A stretch of 64,000 bases of DNA from Loripinus fragilis (lineage: Eukaryota; Mollusca; Bivalvia; Lucinida; Lucinidae): assembly GCA_964019695.1 (NCBI GenBank), contig OZ026531.1, forward strand, positions 7,449,701 through 7,513,700, read 5' to 3'. This document shows positions 42,916 to 54,736 of this stretch, in pieces. The notes under the pieces are model-generated. The model worked only from the letters and a program-made list of their open reading frames with translations. It did no database searches and had not been told where the DNA came from. Made by a program: the position numbers and the translations under genes. Position 1 is the stretch's first letter; every line of letters starts with the position of its first letter.

Positions 42916-43469
42916 TATTGCTTGACTTTTCGCTTACTGTAAAGGCGGCAACTTTGATATTCATATCTGAGTGTGGTTAGGCTATTTCATCTGCTAAGGA
43001 AGGGAAATCAGGTTTTATTTATAATTTGGTAAAGAATTAATACGCTTTTTGAGCCGCGCAAACGTGCGTGCATTTCATGAAAATCGTTACCATATACACA
43101 CTGAATTCACATTTCTTAACCCTTAAAGCGCATAATCACAAAATGTTTGTTTTTTGTCGTCCACTAAACTATTTGAAACCTCATAGATAAACAGTGTGGA
43201 CCCAGATCAGACTGCTCCTGTAGGAGCAGTCTGATTTGGGTCCGCAATGTTTGCCTCCTTGCTTATGTTAAATAGACATTTTCGGATGCAGTTATTTTGC
43301 TGGCGTTTTAAGGACTAAATAATGACTGAGGTTGTGTCACAAGATGATACAGTTACTTTTGAATAAAACCACGCCTCCTTTTCAGCTGTTACCTATTCTT
43401 AAGGTTGACCAGTCCTAATTACGCATTCATGAGGCGCCGCCTTTACAGTAAGCGAAAAGTCAAGCAATA
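42916..43469 (-). mobile_element. 554-bp MITE, copy 2 (inverted), in the likely 3' UTR
   Basis: Same ends as 39226-39779 and the same length, in opposite orientation: left TATTGCTTGACTTTTCGCTT then ACTGTAAAGGCGGCAACTTT; right GAGGCGCCGCCTTTACAGTA then AAGTCAAGCAATA. It carries the same TGGACCCAGATCAGACTGCT hairpin. It lies 47 bp after the gene 1 stop codon. Confidence 0.88.
43362..43367 (+). promoter_or_regulatory. Candidate polyadenylation signal of gene 1
   Basis: The first plain AATAAA I found after the stop codon (42869) on the plus strand lies inside the MITE copy at 42916-43469. Use of this site is inference; variant signals closer to the stop are possible. Confidence 0.35.
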
Positions 43470-43637
43470 CATGTATATTGTACCAAGAGTACGTGCACAT
43501 ATCAGCTTTCACACCTGTACAGACTGGTTAGAGTTATTGTTTTACCCTGAAAACTTTATAAAGGTAGTCAAAGCTTCACCTGTCTTTCCCCTTTAACAAT
43601 ACTAACTTGTAATTTGATTCATAATCAACATGGTAAT

Positions 43638-43708
43638 TGAGCCATAACATGAGATTCCAACAATGTGGTATGTGCGACCAGCAAAGGCTCAGATCAGCCT
43701 GCGCAGTG
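43638..43708 (-). mobile_element. TGAGCC MITE fragment interrupted by family A
   Basis: TGAGCCATAACATGAGATTC to CTCAGATCAGCCTGCGCAGT matches one half of the MITE at 20025. It stops where family A begins. Confidence 0.6.
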
Positions 43709-44013
43709 GATCTTAAATGAGTGCTTTTGTTTTATTGAATTTATTGAAGGAGTTGGAGAAAAGTGATTAAATGCGAGGCTTACCGAGCATTTAATCACTT
43801 TTTGCAACGAGTTTAATAAATCCAATAATACAGGAGCACGAATTTGTCATATGACTTTAAAAAATGTAATCGCGTTTTTAGTGTGAAATTTTGCCATAAA
43901 TACGCGACGTTGTTATGGGCCTAATTTCATAACGATACATGTACCGCTAGTGGTTTATCGATGTTCACGCATGGCGTTATTTCACTCCCAGACGCGACGT
44001 CATAATGATAAAC
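43708..44013 (+). mobile_element. Foldback element, family A
   Basis: GGATCTTAAATGAGTGCTTT to CCAGACGCGACGTCATAATG, with central hairpin around GCGAGGCTTACCGAGC. It appears to sit inside the MITE fragment 43638-43708. Confidence 0.75.
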
Positions 44014-44532
44014 CCATTTAAGCTTAATGAAAGTTCCCACTCTAATCAATTGGAGCAGACTATTGCAAAAAACGAATACTCTGATCATGCGCCGCGTTCG
44101 TCTGCTTTGATATAGGTCTGCACTGGTTGCCCATCCCACAAAAAGAACGCAATGCTTATAAGTTAGTTAAATATCGTGAACTTGTCTATGTAAGGAGAAT
44201 TGTATAGCTGGGGAAAATATTTTACCTTAAGCGATTAAGTGACCCAAATTTTAATGAATAGCGATTTTTAGACTCCCAATCCCCAGCCAGGCCCGCTTAA
44301 TGACACAAGTAGTAGGTAGGATTTCTCATGGCGTGGCTCATACAAAGGCCTAAACTAGTTGCGTTTTCGATAACCAAAGTAACCCCCACATTTTGCACCC
44401 ACCCTGACAGGCTTACTACTATTTCAAACCTTCGCTCCTAGAGAAAGAAACGATGCTTCTGAATATGTCGTCTGCTAATGTCATCTGTTGTATCTGAATG
44501 CTAAGGTCAAGGACTGACTTTGGCATACAGAC

Positions 44533-44596
44533 AAAACAGTATGGACCTAGATCAGACTGCTCTTAGAGGAGCAGTCTGATAAGGGTCTACACTGAT
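44533..44596. repeat. AAACAGTG hairpin
   Basis: AAAACAGTATGGACCTAGAT, arms CAGACTGCTCTTAGAGGAGC, end GGGTCTACACTG. Flanked by CGTCTGCT and AGCAGACGAC. Confidence 0.7.
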
Positions 44597-44801
44597 TTTA
44601 CAAGGACGTTTTGAAAGAACAAGCAGACGACATACAAACAAAATTAACAGCCAAAAAGATGCAAAATAAGCATAACAATTAATACTTCTTCATGTAAAAA
44701 AAATCCCCACTTTGGCAAATAACTGCAAAATCTTGAAAATTAAAGATTTAAGAACCCTCATACCCTAAAAATTTGATGTTATGGAAATATGCCTATATTT
44801 A

Positions 44802-45196
44802 GGCCAGATCTTTTTTATGAGTTGATTTACGGGTATCTTTTTCAGATTTAGTGTCAAGGGGACGAAAAAAAAGGGGAAAAAAGCTCTGAAAATGACCAGC
44901 CAACTGGTCATTTTCAGAGCTTTTTTTAATAGTTCCAAAACAAGCAGTAAAACTAGAAAGTAAACCATCAGTGTGTATTAAATCTTTAAATATTTCATCA
45001 TTTTCCTGCATAGGACAATCACTTTTAACAGTGGCACTCTTGAAAATACACAAACAGAACCTCAAAAATATATTATTTTTAAAGAACAAATAATGTAGAG
45101 TCGGCGGATAAAATAAAAAAAAATAGATTTTTTTTCTTTTTCCCGGAAAATTACAGTAGGAAGGTTCGTAAATCAACTAATGAAAATATTCCGGCC
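44802..45196. mobile_element. MITE with GGCCAGAT..GTTGATTTACGG ends, copy 1
   Basis: Left GGCCAGATCTTTTTTATGAG then TTGATTTACGGG; right GTTCGTAAATCAACTAATG then CCGGCC. Inside is a hairpin, AAGCTCTGAAAATGACCAG paired with CTGGTCATTTTCAGAGCTT, and the shared GAGTCGGCGGATAAA. Copies are at 52348-52771 and 62766-63128. Minus-strand open frames here (44799-45176) are not genes. Confidence 0.8.
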
Positions 45197-45678
45197 TGAT
45201 GCCTATGAAATTACAGTAGACACTGACATGTATTTAAATCAGTTCACATAAAATGGCTTATTCGAAGTATTTTTATCTAATTTCCTTTCAAAAATATATT
45301 CCAGATGCTTTATTTTTATTTCGAATTTATTTCCAAATATATATTTCTCTGTGCTTTACAAGGTTATCGTTAAACACACTGTTTAGTTTCATATAATAAT
45401 ATTCTTGTATACATTATTTAAATTTGAGCTATCAATAACTCGAAGTTAAGTCTTTGGCCTCGAGAGCTTTGAGATATTGATACTCACCTATACTTTTAAA
45501 TAATCATTATTCAAATAAAATCTAATTTATTTAATTCATTTTTGTTCAGAAATCATTTGGGCAGTATGTATTTTTAGTCCTTAAAAAGCCAGTAAAATAT
45601 TTGAAAGTGTCGTCGGATAAAGTCGTCTGCTGCAATGGTTAGCTTACATTATTTGACTAATGTACGTTAAGTATATGG

Positions 45679-45733
45679 GCAAACAGTGTGGACCCAGCTC
45701 AGATTGCTCTTATCTGGGTCTACACTATTTGTC
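45679..45733. repeat. AAACAGTG hairpin
   Basis: GCAAACAGTGTGGACCCAGC to TCTGGGTCTACACTATTTG. Again flanked by GTCGTCTGCTGCA and ACGACAGAAG. Confidence 0.65.
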
Positions 45734-45845
45734 AAAAACGCAAGTAAACATTTCAGCACGACAGAAGCTGATGACATTTCTTGTAATTGGCACATTAAAG
45801 GTTAATTGAGCCAGAAGATGCTCATGTATCATGAAGCTATTGTGT

Positions 45846-46355
45846 CACTGTAAAGGCGGCACCTCGTGAATGCGTTATTAAGACTGGTTCACCTTAGACA
45901 TAGATAAAAGCTGAAAATGAGGCGGGATTTTATTCGAAAGTAATTGTATCATAAAAAGACAAAAACATATAATTTAACCTTTAAAACACTGTATCCGAAA
46001 ATGTTTTTTCATTGGTTTTTACATATAGACATAATAGTGTGGTCAGGATCAGACTGCTCCTACAGTTACACTGTTTGTCGATGAGGCTTCACAAGCATTT
46101 CAGCAGATGACAAAAGCAGACTATCTGTGTTGTATTGGGGCTCTAAGGGTTAACAAATGTGATTTTCAGTTTATATACAGACACGATGTTAATGAAATGC
46201 ACGCACGTACGGCGGCTCAAACAAGTTTACCATGTTAACTATATTACATGTATTACCTGTTTTATATTACATGTATTACCTGTTTTACCTTCTTGAGCAG
46301 ATGAAATAGTCAAACCACGCCCAGATAGGAATATTAAAGTTGCCGCCTTTACAGC
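45846..46355 (+). mobile_element. 554-bp MITE family, copy 3, ends eroded
   Basis: CACTGTAAAGGCGGCACCTC to TTAAAGTTGCCGCCTTTACA, about 510 bp. The outer CTTGACTTTTCGCTT sequence is missing at both ends and the internal hairpin is partly deleted (GTGTGGTCAGGATCAGACTG). Confidence 0.75.
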
Positions 46356-46424
46356 GACCTAAAGGCTAAATTATACAAAGTATGGAACAAATTATTAGGG
46401 GATAACTGTATTCAAAATTTTCAT

Positions 46425-46690
46425 TTGGAAAGGTAAATCGTCGGATATACGGTCGGAAATTTCCGAACGTATATCCGACGATATGCCACCCAAAATTAAA
46501 GTTTTGAATATGGTAATCCCCATTCTAATGCGCTTCTACCGTCTCGTCTCATATTGGAGCATTGCAAGCCACATAAAGCCACATAAAGCCCCAAAAAGGC
46601 GTAAGTCATCAAATGAAGTGTAACGTAATTAATGACGTCCGACTATTTCCGACAGTATATCGCAGGATATACTGTCGCAAATTTTTGACG
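46425..46690. repeat. Two palindromes with CGTCGGATATACGG-type arms
   Basis: AATCGTCGGATATACGGTC and CGTATATCCGACGATATG form a hairpin at about 46436-46484. A second, weaker pair, CGACAGTATATCGCAGG and ATACTGTCGC, lies at 46650-46678. They may be the two ends of one element. Confidence 0.55.
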
Positions 46691-46756
46691 TTGTCCAATC
46701 AGACGTCGCGTTACAAAAGCAAGTGCATTAGAAAGAGCTAATGATGTATGCAAAGC

Positions 46757-47014
46757 TATCATTGGCGTAGCTCCCATTTCGCAGTTACGCACGTGCGTCA
46801 TAAAAAGGGAGGTCACACAGTGTGATAAAAGTGTTTTATCATACCATAAAGAACTGCTTTCAAAGGAAAGAATTCGCTCCCTCTGTGAGCAAATTCTTAT
46901 CTTTAAGAGAAGTTTTCATTTTGAAAAGGTACGTAATTCAAGAGGATCATAGCTTGATCCAGTAGTCTCCCTTTGATGTGCGTAACTTTTTGAGCGTTCT
47001 GGCTACGCAATTGG
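46757..47014 (+). repeat. Dispersed repeat E
   Basis: ATTGGCGTAGCTCCCATTTC, AAAGAATTCGCTCCCTCTG and GCGTTCTGGCTACGC match 27266-27601, with a single hairpin unit. Confidence 0.75.
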
Positions 47015-48730
47015 CTATCGAGTGGTGTTAGTTAGCTAAAGCTTGGCCTGAGCTAGGTTTGTGCGTGTCAGCAGTAAATGATCATTGGCGGATGCGCAGA
47101 CTGATCTGAGCCTTGGATGGGCGCACATGCTAGCATGTATCTTTTGTTTGACACCAGCTGATAAACAAAACTGAATCAAATAAACAAACTGCATCACATT
47201 ATATCATTGTTTTGTCTCTTTATCATGTTTACCGATATCACACCAGGTAGGCGGCATATAAAACGTTAATACTATCGACGAGCGTAGATCAAAATCATTA
47301 GAAACAGAGTTTTTGATTGCCATTTGTCGCCCGACTGGTGACAAATGACAATCGAAAACACAGTTTCTAGCGATTTTTGATCCGCGTCGTCGATTGTGAA
47401 GAGCGTTTTCGATTGCCGCCTACCCGGTGTGGATATTTTTACTACCCCATAAGACACTCTTTTCGTTCCCTTGAACATTTTTTAAGACGCGTCATCCGCT
47501 TCTTCAATCGATAATGCCTCGGCCAATTCCATGGAATTAGACCTCGGATGTACATCGCGGCCCGGTCTACTTTGAAAACGAGACGCTGACGTCACAGAAA
47601 CCGTGCCAATACAATAACAAGTTCGAGTGCAGCGAAACAAGCGGTGGATGCTATAAATGAAGTTTATGTTTTTTAGAATAAAGTATTGCTATGGCGATAT
47701 TACATTACATAAAACATAAACTTCATTAGTTCTGTTGACAGAATATTGAATTTTAATAGAGCTGAACCCACATGCTACACATGCTTACGCCAGTTCCGGC
47801 TAACAAAATGCAGCCTTTTCATACATAATTCGGCACCTTAAATACATCCAAGGCTTGATTCTCGAATTGTGCCGAGATTTTCCGATATTGCTCTGATTCT
47901 TCTGATGTTTGGCATCATTTGTCGATATCCATAGCCTTCCTAAGAATGTTTTATCAGACGTTTTCAATTACATGTATCAGAATTTGTAGTATCCAAAGTT
48001 CCTACTATACACAGCGTCAAAAGTTAAGCACCACAAACTTCGTAGCTAATTTTTTCAGAGTAATATCATGTGATGCAAATATAACTTATAAGTACAAATA
48101 AATGCATCATACAGGGGTAAGCTAGTGAAACAATCATGCTATTTTGCCAAAATATGAGATGGTGAGTTCAACAAAAAACACATAAGGGTCAACTTTTTTC
48201 ATTGCAACTTTGTCAACATGTAATGAATAAATGTTGAAAATAGTGTGTGTAAAAGGCACAAAATTTGTTTGAAGATGCTGGGAGTTACTTCTTGAAGATT
48301 TTAGGGCGATAGGGAGAAGTTTTGATATTATGAACAAAAACAAATGCAGATGAATATAGAATGGCACTGATGCTTGCCACAGACTCTAAACTGACGTTTG
48401 CTAAAATACCATCTTTATGCTAATAAAACGTTCAGGCCCAATACAAATAGTCTGGGGCCAATCTAGCTTATCTTGCACCACGAGGACACTTTTTCAACTT
48501 ACCAACTTATTCATTAGTACCCCTTAAATGCGCGACAAAGTTCTCCTAAAATAAATCTGTATGTGAAAATGCATGGTTTCCATGGTAACCAGTAATGCGA
48601 TTCAAGAATGTGGGTGTGCCTACAAAATCAATAATTTATTTCGTTTGCTACTTATCATAGTCAGATAAATGGTTACCACATTAAAGCTTAGACACAGACC
48701 TTTCATTTCATATCGTATTTAAATATTTTT
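47015..48730. other. Intergenic stretch, little recognised
   Basis: Contains a MITE fragment (47092-47131, GATGCGCAGACTGATCTGAG), two similar ATTGCC..CGAC..TGA blocks around 47290-47420, and a segment at 47810-47890 shared with 35069-35160. No gene was recognised. Confidence 0.45.
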
Positions 48731-48732
48731 TT

Positions 48733-49266
48733 TCAAAATTAAACCAGCATGGGTGAGGGAGAAAAGTACAACTTTTATGTCCACCCATGGGAGATAACTA
48801 CAACTTTATGTCAAAATTAAACAACCACACACTTAATCCAAGTAATAAGGGAGGGGGTAATGGGTGGGTTAATTTAAAAGAGAGACAAAATATTGCAATT
48901 CTTCAGTTTATGCGCATTGCTTGCGAGAGACTAACTGCTGTAACCAGATAGTTTAAGCTAAATATAGAGCACAGAAAGTTTATCATAACAGCCAGCCCCC
49001 GACATAAATGTACTTAAGCGTCTGGGCTTAAGTTTTGTATTTATGTCGGGTTGCCGGCAGAAACAACAAGCGTAATGTATGTTGAAATGGCCGTTTAATT
49101 AACGACGAGTTTGGCTATAATACATTCACAAGATATGATGATTACTTACTACATACATAACAATTTATGTAATAAAGCATAATACATATTGATTTTAAAG
49201 TTAACGAACCAAGTCAAAATTAAACCAGCATGGGTGAGGGAGAAAAGTACAACTTTTATGTCCACA
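48733..49266. repeat. 430-bp segment between 52-bp direct repeats
   Basis: AAACCAGCATGGGTGAGGGA with AGTACAACTTTTATGTCC occurs at 48733-48784 and again at 49215-49266 without visible change. The segment between includes the 177-bp block 48869-49045, which recurs at 51011-51187. Confidence 0.75.
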
Positions 49267-49824
49267 GTGATATAAAGGCTGAGTCATAGGCGTATTTATG
49301 CTCGTAACCCAATATATACAGCTATATCACCAAATGGTTTTGTACACAGAAAAAGCACCTATCACAAAAATAGTAATAAAGAGTATCACTATCGACATCA
49401 CTGACCCTTTATTCATAATTAAAACCAAATATCGGTCAACAGAATAACTGATCAGTGATACCTCTCATATATAATTCGGTATCATATTGGGCTGAACCTT
49501 CACAAAGGAGGCAACCGATGTATATGCAGATCAACAGAAAAACAGAGAAATATCTAACCACAATGTTAGAAATACTCAATAAAATGCCAAGCAAAGCAGA
49601 CAGCAGCACCTAACCAAGGTTAGGCCAATGCACATCTAAAAATGTGCACAAAATCTCAATCTTACTATATTGAGTAAACGCTGCACTGCCGAAAGGCTAA
49701 AACAGATCTGCAACCGAAAAGAGAGGTAATAGATAGAAGAATACTTTTTGCTTATCCTTAAAGCAATAATCACAAGAAAATCGTCTGCTCTGTCATCTGT
49801 TCAAATGTTTTCAAGTATCTTTAT

Positions 49825-49873
49825 CAAACAGAGTAGACCCAAAAGTAGTCTGCTCTGGGTCGACACTGTGTGC
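49825..49873. repeat. AAACAGAG hairpin, diverged
   Basis: CAAACAGAGTAGACCC to CTGGGTCGACACTGTG, a diverged member of the AAACAGTG hairpins, near AATCGTCTGCTCTGTC. Confidence 0.5.
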
Positions 49874-50442
49874 TATACCGTTACATTAAACATTAAATAT
49901 TATCGAAAATGTTAAACAGACAACTTAAGCAGACCACATTTATTTCTTCTTCTTTTTGTAATGTAAGGTACCTTTTCCCTAGAACCAAATCAGCTAAAAC
50001 AGAAATTAGATTAAATCAACTTGACCGCAGACTATTTTAATAGGCACAGCATATTTGATCACATGATGACCCTCTTTTTCAGACGAATGGCAATACGTCC
50101 AATCAGAGTATAGCGTATTAATATACATTAATATAGTTCCCCCTTTTTATCAATAAACATTTGCATAGCTCCTCCTTATATAACATTATCTCCATAGATA
50201 CACTTGGATATGCGGTACTATTTTACCTTGTAATTGCACTCAACTACCCTTTTATAATCGCATGTGCGTAACCTTTTCTTTGCTATGCATTATGCCATAC
50301 CACACAAATAACCCCAGCAGAAGTATATCTTGCCGCCTGCTTCATTGTCTTATTCACTGTAGAACTCAACAGATGAATTACGGTGACCTGACCCTAATGT
50401 AGACTTCTGTATACAACAAATTGCTCTTCAAGTTGACATAAT

Positions 50443-50653
50443 TGAGCCGCGACAGGAGACCTCGGGCGACCACCAAAACCTCAGATCAGTCTGTGCATGT
50501 GCGCAGTCTGCTCGAAGCCCCTGCTAGTCGCTTAAATATTCTATGAGCGTCAAGCCACCAGCAGAACACCATTTGGAGTTTTAACGGTTACAGCCCGTCT
50601 GAGTCTACACTTACCAAAACACCACAGCGCTGGAAATCACGTGTCGCTGCTCA
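50443..50653 (-). mobile_element. TGAGCCGCGACATG MITE (minus)
   Basis: TGAGCCGCGACAGGAGACC, CATTTGGAGTTTTAACGG and CACGTGTCGCTGCTCA. Reverse orientation to 20025-20261. Confidence 0.75.
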
Positions 50654-51010
50654 TATATGGCTGCTTTTATGAAGTAAAATTATCTGAAGGTTCCTCAGGA
50701 CATACTTTTGAAGTGAACTATCACTCTAGAAGGGTCTAAAAAATCCATTCTGAATGCGCATACATTTCTATCTTCTCTATAAAATAATGCAAAAGAACTA
50801 CTCCCTCTGAACTAGATAAAATGACTACATGCATGTATTTTCAAGACAATTTATAATACTTTATAAAGTCACTTACTGTTCCAGACTGTTTATACCTCAA
50901 TTTCTACGCTCCTTTGATACACAAATACAGTCTTCAACACAATTTAGCAAAATTAATGCTTCTCCCACCAAACTTCAAAGTTTACGTCACTTCAGTTTAA
51001 AGACACGCAA

Positions 51011-51187
51011 TTAATTTAAAAGAGAGACAAAATATTGCAATTCTTCAGTGTATGCGCATTGCTTGCGAGAGACTAACTGTTGTAACCAGATAGTTTAAGC
51101 TAAATATAGAGCACAGAAAGTTTATCATAACAGCCAGCCCCCGACATAAATGTACTTAAGCGTCTGGGCTTAAGTTTTGTATTTATG
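51011..51187. repeat. 177-bp block nearly identical to 48869-49045
   Basis: Reading the two blocks side by side I see two differences (CAGTTTATGCGC against CAGTGTATGCGC, AACTGCTGTAAC against AACTGTTGTAAC). It contains a hairpin with ACTTAAGCGTCTGGGCTTAA. Non-coding. Confidence 0.85.
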
Positions 51188-51586
51188 AATATTTATAAAT
51201 TTTAAAAAAATAAGGGAAAATCATAAAAAAACATAAAAAGCTGATCATTGAATACATAAATAAGCTCATGTTGATATGTCATCAGTGATATAATTTGATA
51301 AGTCCATTCATTTATGGGTCCTATCTGAAAATTGTCTCATTTGCATATTCATGAATATATATGTAAATTTAAAAAATGAGGGAAAATCCTGTAAAAGCTA
51401 TTAATCTGGGGAGGTAATAGGTAATTAGACGTACCTTGCACTCCTATGACATTTTCTCATGAATGCCAAACTTTTTTAGTGGGATCGCATGAACCCCCCC
51501 CCCCCCTGGAAAATTACAAAAATATCTACACGAAGCTGACACTGTGCTCTCCACGATTTATATTCCTTTTAGCCCCCAAAAATAAG

Positions 51587-51860
51587 AGAGTATGTCAGGA
51601 AATATCATAGTAACACACTGCAGACCAACTCACGACACAATGAGGATGGGCCATAGAACACTAACAGGCACATGGCATCAGGAATACAATAAAAGTAAAG
51701 CAGCCAGCTCTATCTATCTCATGAATATGATTACAAACTAGAAAGAACACTAAGTAATGCATAACAAAACTAGGACAAACCACAGAACCCAAGCAAACAA
51801 AGGGAGCAACATTGAACAATGAATCCACAACAACAGAACCGCCGCCAAGTTTCCAGCCAC
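51587..51860 (-). mobile_element. Retroelement tail, subfamily S (minus)
   Basis: GTATGTCAGGAAATATCATA, CACTGCAGACCAACTCACGA and GCATCAGGAATACAATAAAA are the reverse complement of S copies. Confidence 0.6.
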
Positions 51861-52347
51861 CTGTATCCGTTGCTGTTCTGACATCCATTTGATTATTATT
51901 AGCATTCAGCCAATTTTTGTCTGATAATCAACTTTCAAACAGTGCAAATCAAAGGCATCTTTTGTAGGTGGTCCAATCGTTTTCTCTCATTGTAGGAAAG
52001 ATTGAACTGTATCAAATCAGCATTTACATTTTCTGTTTTCAACGCAGCTACAATACAGGCAAAACCAAACTTAAGCTTCTACCTAATGACTGTAGCAGTT
52101 TCAACGTGTTTTTTTATTTCGCTGACGTCTTAGAAGAATGAGCTTGTAGCACAGCCTGTCTGGCCATGAAAATCAAGTATGTTCTCCAGTATATTAGTAT
52201 CTAGTTTCGATAAAATATTGTACACAGGATAACCTTGTTTCTGCTTTAAAGTTCCTGACACTATCCATGATAATTACTCGCTTGTACTTGTTCTGTTTTG
52301 TTTATTTGGCATTCAAAACCAAACCTGTTACTGCCTCTTCATGATTA

Positions 52348-52771
52348 GGCCAGCTTTTTTATTAGTTGATTTACGGGAATTTTTTTTCAGATTTAGGGTC
52401 GAGGGGACGGAAAAAAAAGAAAAAAAAAGCCCGGAAAATGACCAGTTGACTGGTCATTTTCAGAGCTTTTTTTTTCATTTTCAGAGCTGTTTTTTTTTTA
52501 AATATTTCCAGAACAAACAGTTAAACTAGTAGTGTAAACCAACAGTCTAAAATCTTTAAATATTTCATAATTTTCCTGTATATGGCAGTAGCTTTTAACA
52601 GTGTCACCCTCAAATATACACAAACAGAACCTCAAAAATAAATTATTTTTTTTTCAACAAAACAAATAATATTTAGAGTCGGCGGATAAAAAAAATAGAA
52701 TTATTTTTCTACTTTCTGGAAAATTACAGTAGGAGGATTTGTAAATCAACTAATAAAACAATTCTGATCTT
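52348..52771. mobile_element. GGCCAG MITE, copy 2
   Basis: GGCCAGCTTTTTTATTAGTT, GATTTACGGGAATTTT, inner hairpin GAAAATGACCAG/CTGGTCATTTTC, and right end GGATTTGTAAATCAACTAAT. Confidence 0.75.
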
Positions 52772-53340
52772 AGCTGACAATGCTTCTCGTTTACTACTGG
52801 ATCCAGAAAGCCACCTCCAGCAACGACGTCAAAGTTAGCTGCCAATGATTCAGCTTTTTGTAAAAGTTATGCTGACAGGTATGTTGTAAGATCTGCCTTG
52901 TTGTCCTCTAATGCAACCTGTGGTAATGGGATTTCAGGGTCTTAAATAAGTTTCTTGATTGGTCTCATTTTGGCTGTTCATTTGGTGCGTGTAGACAATT
53001 TAATCAAACGCTGCCCTAAGTAGCTATCAAATGTGACATAATTCGGGTTGTATTGTGTTCCAATTGTCTCCAAAAGTGCTACAACCTTGTAGTTTCTAGG
53101 GAGAGTTGATCTTGGTATGACCATCAATTAAAAAGGGTGGTTTTTGGAATATCAGACAGTTTTGGAATTCCACTAGACACTTTGTCACATTTTGTTCATC
53201 CACTCAATGGCTTGGTCAGGAGGACCTTGGCGAAACAGCTTTTAGCTGCGCTTGATGACAAACTTTTGTGGTTTGACACATCATATATTATATGGTGATA
53301 GCCCTCTTGGCATCACAGTTTCTAACGGGTTCTCCCTCAA

Positions 53341-53374
53341 CCCCCCCCCCCTCCCCCCCCCCCCCCCCCCCCCA
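53341..53374. repeat. Poly-C tract
   Basis: Nearly pure C run interrupted by one T. It creates false proline-rich open frames on the plus strand. Similar runs occur at 5808, 22605, 31999, 51489, 54127 and 62266; their lengths may be unreliable in the assembly. Confidence 0.8.
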
Positions 53375-53668
53375 CAAAAAATATATATCCATGCACTCAG
53401 GGAGGAGACTAAGAAACAGGCATATTCTAAGGAATGATCCTTTCAATGTGTTCCTGGTTTATTCCTTGCCATGGATATGGTATTTGATTGTATCAATTCC
53501 TGGTCTTTGCCGTCTTCTCTACATAGATCAGTTTGACAAGGTAGCCCTAATCTTGAATGTTGATGACAGTAACAGACTATAATTGTTCTGTCATCGTTTC
53601 AACTTCAGAGGAACTTTATGAAGAATCTGTCTCTGAAGAGACAACGAGCTCTTTCTTTTACTCCTTCG

Positions 53669-53882
53669 TTAACCCTTAAAGCGCCAATCACGACTGCAAG
53701 AGACGACAAATTTTGCCTAATATTTCCTAATTTCAAAAGAAACAAGACATGATATTACATGAGAATCGTCTGCTAGCAGACGATTCTCATGAAATATCAT
53801 GCCTTTTTTGTTGATTTTAAAAAAGCAACAAAATTTTAAATTGTCGTCTGCTGCAAATTATAGGTGGCGCTTAAAGGGTTAA
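53669..53882. mobile_element. Palindromic MITE P1, copy 2
   Basis: TTAACCCTTAAAGCGCC to GGCGCTTAAAGGGTTAA, with AATCGTCTGCTAGCAGACGA at the centre. Same family as 16881-17097. Confidence 0.85.
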
Positions 53883-54120
53883 AGTTTTGGAAATAACAAA
53901 ATCAGAATTATAAATCGGATACATGAACAGCGGGGCAGTACGCACACATTTAGCGACATAGATGCATTTGCACATTACTATTGAATGTTTGTCGTCTTTA
54001 TAAATATCTCTGTGGTATTTCAGATTCGGGGTTTCCTTCATAATATGCTGGTACATGTATTTTCCCAGACACCTCGTATAAATCGCATGACCAAGAGCCA
54101 ATCCATGCCCAGAATTGTGC

Positions 54121-54500
54121 AAAGTCCCCCCCCCCATTGTATGTGTTTTTATCACAGTAAAACACAATTCAAATGTATTGAAGACCCAATTACCAATCAA
54201 ACAACACAAGCATTCGTTCTCAGAGGTCTATGATAAAGGCATGACTGAAAATGTCGTTGAAAAAAGACTAAATATGAAAAAAAATACTCTAAAATCACTG
54301 TTTTTGCTGCGGAAAGTATATTTTCCATCCCATACTAGCTATAACAGTCCACAAACTATTCTCTTCAACATTTTGTGCCAGAGCATGTATTTTGTCAGAC
54401 ACCTCATACCATACACATGACCAAGAGCCAATCCATGCCCAGAATTGTGCACGGTTCACCCCACCCCGTCCCCCCATTTAATGCGTTTTTATCACAGTAA
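54121..54500. repeat. Repeated segment around CCAAGAGCCAATCCATGCCC
   Basis: The stretch 54080-54260 recurs at 54395-54500 (GACCAAGAGCCAATCCATGC, AGAATTGTGCA, TTTTATCACAGTAAAA) and again at about 54745-54910 (AAGGCATGACTGAAAATGTC). It is a local triplicated block, interrupted by an RT-element fragment. Confidence 0.6.
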
Positions 54501-54509
54501 AAATTAGAA

Positions 54510-54736
54510 AGATGGTAAAGATCAGGAATCAATACAATCAAGCACCACACCTGACCTAGGATACCAATGGGAAAGTGACAACTTCACAATTAGACATCAC
54601 AAACGAAAGCCAAGAGGTCAGCCTTTTCCCAGCAGGTGGCCACAAGGCATCAATAAACAGACGTGCACGAAAGCATATCAAAAACAAGACAGAAATAACA
54701 TAAATGATCCCCAAAAGAAGCACCGCCTTGGAACGG
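54510..54736 (-). mobile_element. RT-element 3' fragment (subfamily R, minus)
   Basis: GGTAAAGATCAGGAATCAAT, CACCACACCTGACCTAGGAT, AAGCCAAGAGGTCAGCC and CGCCTTGGAACGG match the R 3' region reversed. It is inserted into the repeated block described at 54121-54500. Confidence 0.7.

Noticed and set aside
44799..45176. 125-codon minus-strand frame
   Set aside because: Lies entirely inside a MITE with recognisable inverted ends and a hairpin.
53252..53582. Proline-rich open frames
   Set aside because: Created by a poly-C tract; the frames differ only by phase over the run.
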